A stretch of DNA of 64,000 nt from positions 682,001 through 746,000 of the forward strand of contig JAUKTV010000012.1 of assembly GCA_030549205.1 (NCBI GenBank), read 5' to 3'. The notes below the pieces were generated by a model. That model saw only the letters and a list, made by a program, of their open reading frames with translations. It was not told the origin of the DNA and ran no database searches. The position numbers and the translations under genes were made by a program. Below, in pieces: positions 57,015-64,000 of this stretch (positions are counted from its first letter, which is position 1; each line of letters starts with the position of its first letter). The DNA is from Apiosordaria backusii (taxonomy: Eukaryota; Ascomycota; Sordariomycetes; Sordariales; Lasiosphaeriaceae).

Positions 57015-58637
57015 GATGTTGGGACGTGCATGATGGCCCCGCACATTGTGGAAACTTGATTGTTTCGGGGTGGGATGATTTGATGGTCATTTTGAACTCT
57101 TGAGGTGTCAGAATTTTGGATATATTTCTATGCTGTTCTTCACTATATGGTAGGTTGAGGGAGATGTGTTTGGCAGCCATCTCGAATTCTCCAACAAATG
57201 ACATTAGCAGGCCCACCCCTTTTGATAACCCGATAAACCCGACAAGCAGGACACAAAGCTCCGGACTTACAGGTTTGATGAATCGCTGGCTTAGGCTTGC
57301 GATTTCTGTTTCCCACGACTCATTTACTTTCTTTTCATTCGTTGACCGCTGTTGAAGACAGACCCGAATCGCCGATGCCGAAGCTCACAACCGGGACGAT
57401 CGGGCACCCAACGGGCAGTCTGTGGGGTGTGTTCCATATTGGATATCCATCCAAGTCGCCAAAGTCAAGATCGCCATGTGGTTTTTCGCCTGCGGGCCGC
57501 GCGGTCAGGTTTCGTTACAATACATACATGGATGAGCATACACTACACTGTGTGGTAACGAAGCTGCCGTAAACAGCGGTGGCGTTGTGACACTGCTGAT
57601 CTTTTTGGTTGATCTAGTTATCTATCTGTCACCCAGACTACACTACTGCAGTGAAGCGTGCAAATCTGTATGAGGAGTTATCGTGGGCTTGAGCTTGGTA
57701 GGGTCTGGGATGCTGTGTGAGGTGAGTTGGCCATGTCTCACATTGTTCTCTTCACGAAGCAGAAGAAATCCACTTTGAGCTTCTCCGTATTAGTTGGGCT
57801 TGTGAGACGAAATTCAACGTGATATTCACCAAGTTGCGGCAGTAAAGCAGAGCGAGAGGAGACGACGTTTGCAGCGAGGCGCAGACTGCGTGACAGATAG
57901 GTATGGGCATTCCTCGCCTCAAATGTTCGTTCCCAATACTTACTAAATCCGTCGTCAGTACGCGACCAAGACAGACTCGTAAGAAACGCAGGTACCGGCG
58001 CAGTGGTTCAAGCACACAGTACAGCGGGCCAGACTTGTCTTGAGCAATGTCCGAGCAGCACACAGTATGTACTAGACGACGATCACGCCAGTCACACCAC
58101 CGCAAGCAAGTCTCGTAATACTGCTTATCTTGAAGTTTCTTCAAACATGGGATGACGGGCGGCCGGTCAAATGGGTCGGTCATTCAGATCGGCCAGTGGT
58201 CTCCCGTCCTAGTCTCGGTCCGGGGAAAAAGGCAAAGGAAGAAACAAATTCATGCGATGAGCTGGTGTTTGCCGCATTCTTGATTTTGGTTGATATTTTC
58301 TTGATAGAATTATGCATGGCCAACACAGCACGTTCTCTTCAGAGGTTGCTAGTGTGCCAAGACAATTTACCTGCCACTCGGGATTCGAGAAAAGAGGTGG
58401 AAGATCCACAGAGCGGCCGATCGATCAAAAGCATTGGTGAAGTGTTTTCTGTTCAGACAGCTATCACATTGCAACCTTCGTCATAGGGCGGGGACAATGG
58501 AAGTGTGAATCTCGCATTCTGACTGCCTCGTTCCTTGCAGATTTAAACAAGAATATGGTGCGGTTGGTCGTCTGGATATATAGAGTTAATTACCGGTCAT
58601 CCGGCAGGTGAACCGCACAACGTCACACTTGTTTTTC

Positions 58638-58653
58638 GGGGGGGGGGGGGGGG
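58638..58653 (+). repeat. G16 homopolymer
   Basis: Sixteen consecutive G in non-coding DNA; length in the assembly is uncertain by nature. Confidence 0.9.
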
Positions 58654-60558
58654 TTGCCGCACCCCTCTTTTGATACTGGAAATAGATCGCGTTAGACAGG
58701 AACCGTTTTCCTTGAAAAGGGGGTGGGGGGAAGAGGTTCTGAAAGGGGAAGAGGCACAGATCTTTTGCAAAGCATCTCGACGGCGCCCAGAGTTTGGCGC
58801 ACTGTGTTCGGATAAACCGGGCCCAACCTGACAGATACCGGGTGTACAAAATATTGACGCGGCTTTAGACTTTAATCCATCAAGGCTCCGCCAGAGAAGA
58901 AAGCCTTGGAAGAGACTCCGGCGATTATCCACCGCGCTTCAGCTGCTTCGGGGGTTGCGCGAGAAAAACGTGCGAGACACGAGAGAGGGCCTTGTGTTGA
59001 GTTGAGAATCGTTTGCCACTCGCCCAGTCCAGTAGCAGTCGTGGGTCGATGCTCGTGTCCAGATGGCTCTAGCTGCATTCGACCGCTGACAGAAAAACAT
59101 AGCCCAGTTGGTTCCCTCGATAGATATCCAGTGCTTTTTGTCCACGCTGTCGTTATGTTGTAGTGTGTAGTCTAGGCAGTATCCGTAGCTAGCATCCCCT
59201 GTCACCCGAACCGTTACGCACCCAGCCATCTGGCTTTTCGACCGGAGTGCTGGTGGGATGTGACATTTTGACAGCTTGCCAATGGGATATCTCCGAGAAG
59301 TAGTGACCTGTAATAGTAAGCTGTTCTAACTTACTAGTTTCCTTATCTTGTCTGTTGTCTGGGGAATAGGGTCAGAAATTCCTTGTTTTCTTCTTGACAG
59401 AAAAAGAAGGTCGTCGTCATCGATGTTCTCGAAGGTCACCAAGCTTTGGAGTGAGGTGGGCGTGCCTTGGCTTGTCTACCCTGCTAGAGGCACCCTGTCG
59501 AAACCTTGGTCGGTATGGAATCGTTCAGGGGGAGCGATTGGAGGGCCAATTGATTCTGTGGTGGGTCGACAGTTGGGAGCTGGGTGGCGGAGTCATGAAT
59601 TCTGATACGGTGCAATTTCGATCACCAGCCCGCACCAGACCGGCAGCGAGCCGGCGTGATCCCGGATCTCCACCTCTACCTTATGTCTTATTGGTTACTT
59701 CCAGATTATGTAAATCGAGAAGATGGTGGCGCGACGAAATGCAAGTCTTCAGGAGTCGCGTTGCAATTTGAAGACGGTACGTACCGGCTCCTCCTGGCGT
59801 GGATCTCGCTGCAGCTGCCAAGTTCTGTTCCTTGTTGATTGTAAATCAGAGAATTATACGCCTACACTACACCGCGAGTGGAGAAGCGAGCGTGTAGAAG
59901 TCGTGAGGGACTGTGTTTGTCTGAAGCTGTAACTTGTATCCGGTGATTCATCTGAAATCTGTGGCAGTAAAATGTGAGGCAGAGAGGCATCCATCTCGAT
60001 GCAAGCGCGTGCCTGACAAATGGAGAGACTGGACTAAAAAAGACGGCGAGTAGGTACACACAGTGCTTCCGCTGACAGGCCGACACGGTGCCCTCCCTCG
60101 TCTTCCCCTGGCAGATGCTTCCCACCCCTGGGTGTCTTTCCGAGCCCGAGAAGACGAAACGCACGCCCACCTCATCCCTGCTGAGAATGGCCGAATGAAT
60201 GCCTCCTTTTTCCTTCCCATTTCCCTGCTTCTTTCCCGAAGGCTAACTCCAGCCCAACATCCTTCCGTGGCCAGTGCCTCGGTTTTTTTTTTCTCGTCTC
60301 TTTTTTCTCCCACGACGCTCGCTCACCTGCTGCTTCCGACACCTACCGTCTCTCGTTCAGGTCGACAGTCAACAGTGTGAAGGAGCCGTTGCAAGTTCCA
60401 GCGGCCTACGCCCAGCACGCCCCAGCCATCGACCACTGTCAGTCGTCTGCCTTTCGCTGCGTGCCGGCATTCGAGACACGACGCCGTCTGGATCAAGTCG
60501 CGCCCGGCCAAACGACGAAGAGAGACTACACGACAGCCACAATCGTTGCACCATCTTT

Positions 60559-60581
60559 TTGATTGATTGATTGATTGATTG
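60559..60581 (+). repeat. TTGA microsatellite
   Basis: Five consecutive TTGA/GATT units in the presumed FKS1 leader region. Confidence 0.85.
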
Positions 60582-60946
60582 AAAGGACTTCAGCTGTGAA
60601 AGGAATCCACGCACGGGGGTTCCACGAACGACTTTTTAGCGGACTGTTCTCTTGCATACCGCCATCAGCCAACCTCCCTCTTCTCTGCGCCCCACAGCGC
60701 CGCCAATCGCTCACCCTCGTTGGTCGTCGGATTCTGTCTGTTGTGCATCAACAATCAACAACACACGTATTCGGCTCCCTCTGCTCTTCAGCACCAATCC
60801 AAACCCAAAAATCTACGCTTGTCGAGTTTTCGCTCCTCCTGCGGTGGCCGGCCACTTCTGGATTTTTGATACGACACAAGCACTGTTTTCGGGTCGACAA
60901 CGCCACGCCCACATCCCCGGAAAGCACTTCATGAGCCTCTGATCCG

Positions 60947-61043
60947 GTGAGTTTGTGCCTGCAACGCCTGGTGGAAACCTTGATTTGGACCCTTCCGTTG
61001 TGTTCGTCACGATACTAACCGCCTGCTTTTTCTGTCGCTTCAG
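60947..61043 (+). other. Probable 5' UTR intron of FKS1
   Basis: Donor ccg|gtgagt at 60947, a CTAAC branch-like site near 61016, and acceptor ttcag at 61043, 16 bp before the FKS1 ATG. The pyrimidine-rich stretch before the AG is strong. 97 bp long. Confidence 0.6.
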
Positions 61044-61059
61044 ACACTTGTTGCCCAGC

Positions 61060-64000
61060 ATGTCGGGATATCCCCAAGGCCAAGGAGGCCAGGGTCAAGG
61101 CGGCTACGGCGGCCGCGATGATTACGATGACGGCTACGGTCCTGGCGGTCACGGAGGCCAGCACGGCAATGATGCCTATTATCAAGACGACCAACAATAC
61201 TATGACAACCAGCCGAACAATGGCCCCGGTCAGGGCCGCGGTAATCAGCAAGGCGATGGCTACTATGATGAGGCGTAAGTTTTCACTTTTGTTGCCAAGT
61301 GTAGAGGACGAGCGGGAGGAATTGACTTGTATTGCGCAGTGGTTACTACAACGCCGACGCCAACAACCCGTACCAGCAAGATGGTGGATACTACGACAAC
61401 AACGACCAGTACCAGGACGATTACTACAACAATGGCCAAAGAGGTAACAACGGCTACTACGATCAGGGGTACGGCCAAGGTGGCTATGGCGCAAATGGTC
61501 AGGGCCCAAGGAACGGCTCCGAGGACGACTCAGAGACGTTCAGTGACTTCACAATGAGGTCCGACATGGCGAGGGCGGCGGATATGGACTACTATGGCCG
61601 CGGCGACGAGCAGTACAACAGCTACAACGACGAGCAAGGCAATCGGGGATACCGCCCACCATCGTCGCAAATTTCGTATGGTGGCAACCGCTCTTCCGGC
61701 GCGTCCACGCCCAACTACGGAATGGATTATAGCAATGTCCTGCCAGCCGGCCAGCGCTCTCGGGAACCCTATCCTGCCTGGACATCCGATGCCCAAATCC
61801 CCCTCTCCAAGGAAGAGGTGGAGGACATCTTCCTGGATTTGACGGCCAAGTTCGGTTTCCAGCGCGACAGCATGCGAAACATGTACGACCACTTGATGAC
61901 CCTCCTTGATTCTCGTGCGTCCCGCATGACGCCCAACCAGGCTCTGCTTTCGCTGCACGCTGATTACATTGGTGGTGACAATGCCAATTACCGCAAGTGG
62001 TACTTTGCCGCGCACCTCGACTTGGACGATGCAGTGGGTTTTGCCAACATCAAGGGCAAGAAGGCCAAGAAGAAGGCCAAGAAGGGCAAGGGGCCCGGCG
62101 CCGAAAACGAGGCCGAGGCTCTTGAGGATCTCGAGGGCGATGACTCCTTGGAGGCGGCCGAGTATCGGTGGAAGACAAGAATGAACCGCATGTCGCAGCA
62201 CGATCGCGTCAGGCAGCTTGCACTGTACCTCTTGTGCTGGGGTGAGGCCAACCAGGTCCGCTTCATGCCAGAATGCCTCTGCTTCATTTTCAAGTGCGCC
62301 GACGACTACCTCAACTCGCCAGCCTGCCAGAACCTCGTCGAGCCGGTCGAGGAGTTCACCTTCTTGAACAACGTGATCACGCCTCTGTACCAGTACTGCC
62401 GAGACCAGGGTTACGAAATTTCCAACGGTGTCTATGTCCGTCGGGAACGCGACCATCATCAAATTATTGGATACGATGACTGCAACCAGCTCTTCTGGTA
62501 CCCAGAGGGCATTGAGCGCATCGTGCTTGAGGACAAGAGCAAGCTGGTGGATGTTCCTCCTGCGGAGCGTTACCTCAAGCTCAAGGATGTGAACTGGAAG
62601 AAGTGCTTCTTCAAGACCTACAAGGAGACGCGTTCTTGGTTCCATCTCTTGGTCAACTTCAACCGCATCTGGATTATTCACTTGACCATGTTCTGGTTCT
62701 ACACGGCTTACAACTCTCCCACGCTCATCACCATCGACTACGAACAGGAAGTCAACCAGTGGCCTGAAAAGTCTGCTCACTGGTCCATTGTTGGATTCGG
62801 TGGAGGCATCGCTTCTTTCATTCAGGTTGCCGCCACCATCACGGAATGGGCCTATGTTCCACGAAAGTGGGCAGGCGCTCAGCATCTGACCAAGAAGCTG
62901 ATCTTCCTGATCTTCATCTTCATTCTCAACGTCGCTCCTGGTGTTTACGTCTTCATGCCCGCCGCGAACAAGGACGCTTTTATCGAGAAGCAGCGCAGTA
63001 CGCTCGCGCTTGCTCTCGGTATCGCGCACTTCTTCATTGCTCTCATCACCTTCTTGTTCTTCTCCATCATGCCACTCGGTGGCTTGTTTGGAAGCTACTT
63101 GACCAAGAACTCGAGGCAGTATGTTGCCAGTCAGACCTTCACTGCCAGCTACCCCCGTCTCAAGGGTAAGGCTATTGCCATGTCTTACGGTCTTTGGCTC
63201 ATTGTGTTTGGCGCCAAGTTTGGAGAGTCTTATGCCTACCTCACCCTGTCCATCAAGGATCCTATTCGGTACCTCCACATCATGGACACCTCTTCGTGCC
63301 TGGGAGATGAGTTTTTGAAGAACATGATCTGCCAGCATCAGCCCAAGATCACTCTCGGACTTTTGCTGATGACCGATTTGATCTTCTTCTTCCTCGACAC
63401 GTACCTGTGGTACGTCCTCCTGAACACGGTCTTCTCGATTGCCCGGTCTTTCTATCTCGGTTCTTCCATCTGGACTCCTTGGAGAAACATCTTCTCCCGT
63501 CTCCCGAAGCGTATCTACTCTAAGGTCCTGGCCACCACCGACATGGAAATCAAGTACAAGCCCAAGGTGCTGATTTCTCAGATCTGGAATGCTATCATCA
63601 TTTCCATGTATCGTGAGCATCTTTTGGCCATCGATCATGTCCAGAAGCTTCTCTATCACCAGGTCCCCTCTGAGCAAGAGGGCAAGAGAACTCTCCGTGC
63701 GCCCACCTTCTTCGTGTCCCAGGAAGATCACTCCTTCAAGACCGAGTTCTTCCCCGCCTACAGCGAGGCCGAACGCAGAATTTCCTTCTTCGCCCAGTCG
63801 CTCTCGACCCCCATCCCTGAGCCTTTGCCCGTTGACAACATGCCCACCTTTACTGTCATGATTCCCCATTACAGCGAAAAGATTCTCCTGTCTCTCAGAG
63901 AAATCATTCGTGAGGATGAACCATACTCTCGTGTTACCCTGCTCGAGTATCTCAAACAGCTGCACCCCCACGAGTGGGACTGCTTCGTCAAGGACACCAA
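61060..64000 (+). CDS. FKS1: 1,3-beta-glucan synthase catalytic subunit, partial (3' end outside window)
   Basis: Two exons visible: 61060-61274 and 61340 onward; the gene runs off the window, so about 958 of roughly 1,900 residues are seen. FKS1 is the plasma-membrane GT48 enzyme that makes cell-wall 1,3-beta-glucan from UDP-glucose under Rho1 control. The N-terminus is Tyr/Gly/Asn/Gln/Asp-rich ('GYPQGQGGQGQGGYGG'). The FKS1 N-terminal domain follows ('QLALYLLCWGEANQVRFMPE'), then a first membrane cluster from about 'RIWIIHLTMFWFYTAYN' to 'DLIFFFLDTYLWYVLLNTVFS', and the start of the glucan-synthase domain ('TFTVMIPHYSEKILLSLREI'). The echinocandin hot spot 1 reads 'YLTLSIKDP' at 63237-63263, with Tyr where yeast has Phe639. 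The ATG follows a likely 5' UTR intron. Confidence 0.97.

Larger units (their letters stand above)
56788..60946. other. Large intergenic region, no supportable gene
   Basis: 4.2 kb between the GCNA-type start and the FKS1 leader. Short ORFs of 60-125 codons occur on both strands with no recognisable motif. It includes GGAT and TTGA microsatellites and a G16 run. The last 1 kb is pyrimidine-rich and is probably the FKS1 promoter and long 5' UTR. Confidence 0.5.

Noticed and set aside
61530..63971. 813-codon minus-strand open frame
   Set aside because: It lies exactly antisense to FKS1 exon 2. Codon-biased GC-rich genes often leave the opposite strand open; the translation has no recognisable domain.
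1..64000. tRNA, rRNA, CRISPR, intact transposon
   Set aside because: No convincing tRNA A/B box pair, rRNA segment, regular spacer array or transposase/reverse-transcriptase motif was seen on reading; a tRNAscan and repeat search would be decisive.

Overview
The window is nuclear DNA of a filamentous ascomycete (Pezizomycotina, most likely Sordariomycetes/Sordariales). The evidence is short GT-AG introns of about 50-120 bp with CTAAC-type branch sites, GC-rich third codon positions, compact divergent and convergent gene pairs, and lineage-typical families: a HET-domain protein, a fungal NLR with a lipase-like N-terminus, a UapA/UapC-type purine permease, and FKS1 with a Tyr/Gly-rich N-terminus. 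I see no intact transposon, tRNA, rRNA or CRISPR array.

Layout. 0.2-1.9 kb: sulfite-oxidase-type molybdoenzyme with a one-base frameshift. 2.2-6.3 kb (minus): a predicted 1,226-residue protein joining a HET domain, a Ser/Thr kinase domain and a C-terminal region with two membrane helices. 8.6-13.7 kb: divergent pair of an SPX-ankyrin-glycerophosphodiesterase and an ankyrin protein. 17.2-19.0 kb: purine permease. 20.1-27.9 kb (minus): a kinase-like protein whose ATP-binding lysine is replaced, then an NLR (alpha/beta hydrolase plus NB-ARC). 29.7-36.6 kb: FHA/SNIP1-like, Ariadne-type RBR ubiquitin ligase, succinyl-CoA:3-ketoacid CoA transferase. 37.0-42.3 kb: peroxiredoxin, DUF167, DAM1, Sec14/CRAL-TRIO protein. 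44.1-51.5 kb: a possible small gene, a CorA-like membrane protein, and a kinase-vWA fusion that is a paralogue of the 20-kb kinase. 52.5-56.8 kb: HIT protein, Mog1, GCNA-type SprT protease. 61.1 kb to the end: FKS1 glucan synthase, cut by the window edge.

Two themes stand out. First, signalling and recognition architectures are dense: one HET-kinase fusion, one NLR, two related kinase(-vWA) proteins and two ankyrin proteins. The NLR and the lysine-less kinase homologue lie on the same strand about 0.56 kb apart, and the intact paralogue lies 26 kb away; this is the best candidate for an undescribed recognition/signalling module. Second, three otherwise well-preserved genes (sulfite oxidase, Sec14, GCNA protease) each need exactly one base added or removed. 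Two of these sites are G/C homopolymers, which points to consensus errors more than to real pseudogenes.

Exon boundaries were set by reading splice signals and reading-frame continuity by eye. Summed exon lengths are multiples of three for every complete model (after the one-base corrections), but no transcript data were available. Gaps of several kilobases (6.3-8.6, 13.7-17.2, 27.9-29.7, 42.3-44.1, 56.8-61.0 kb) contain no ORF I can defend.
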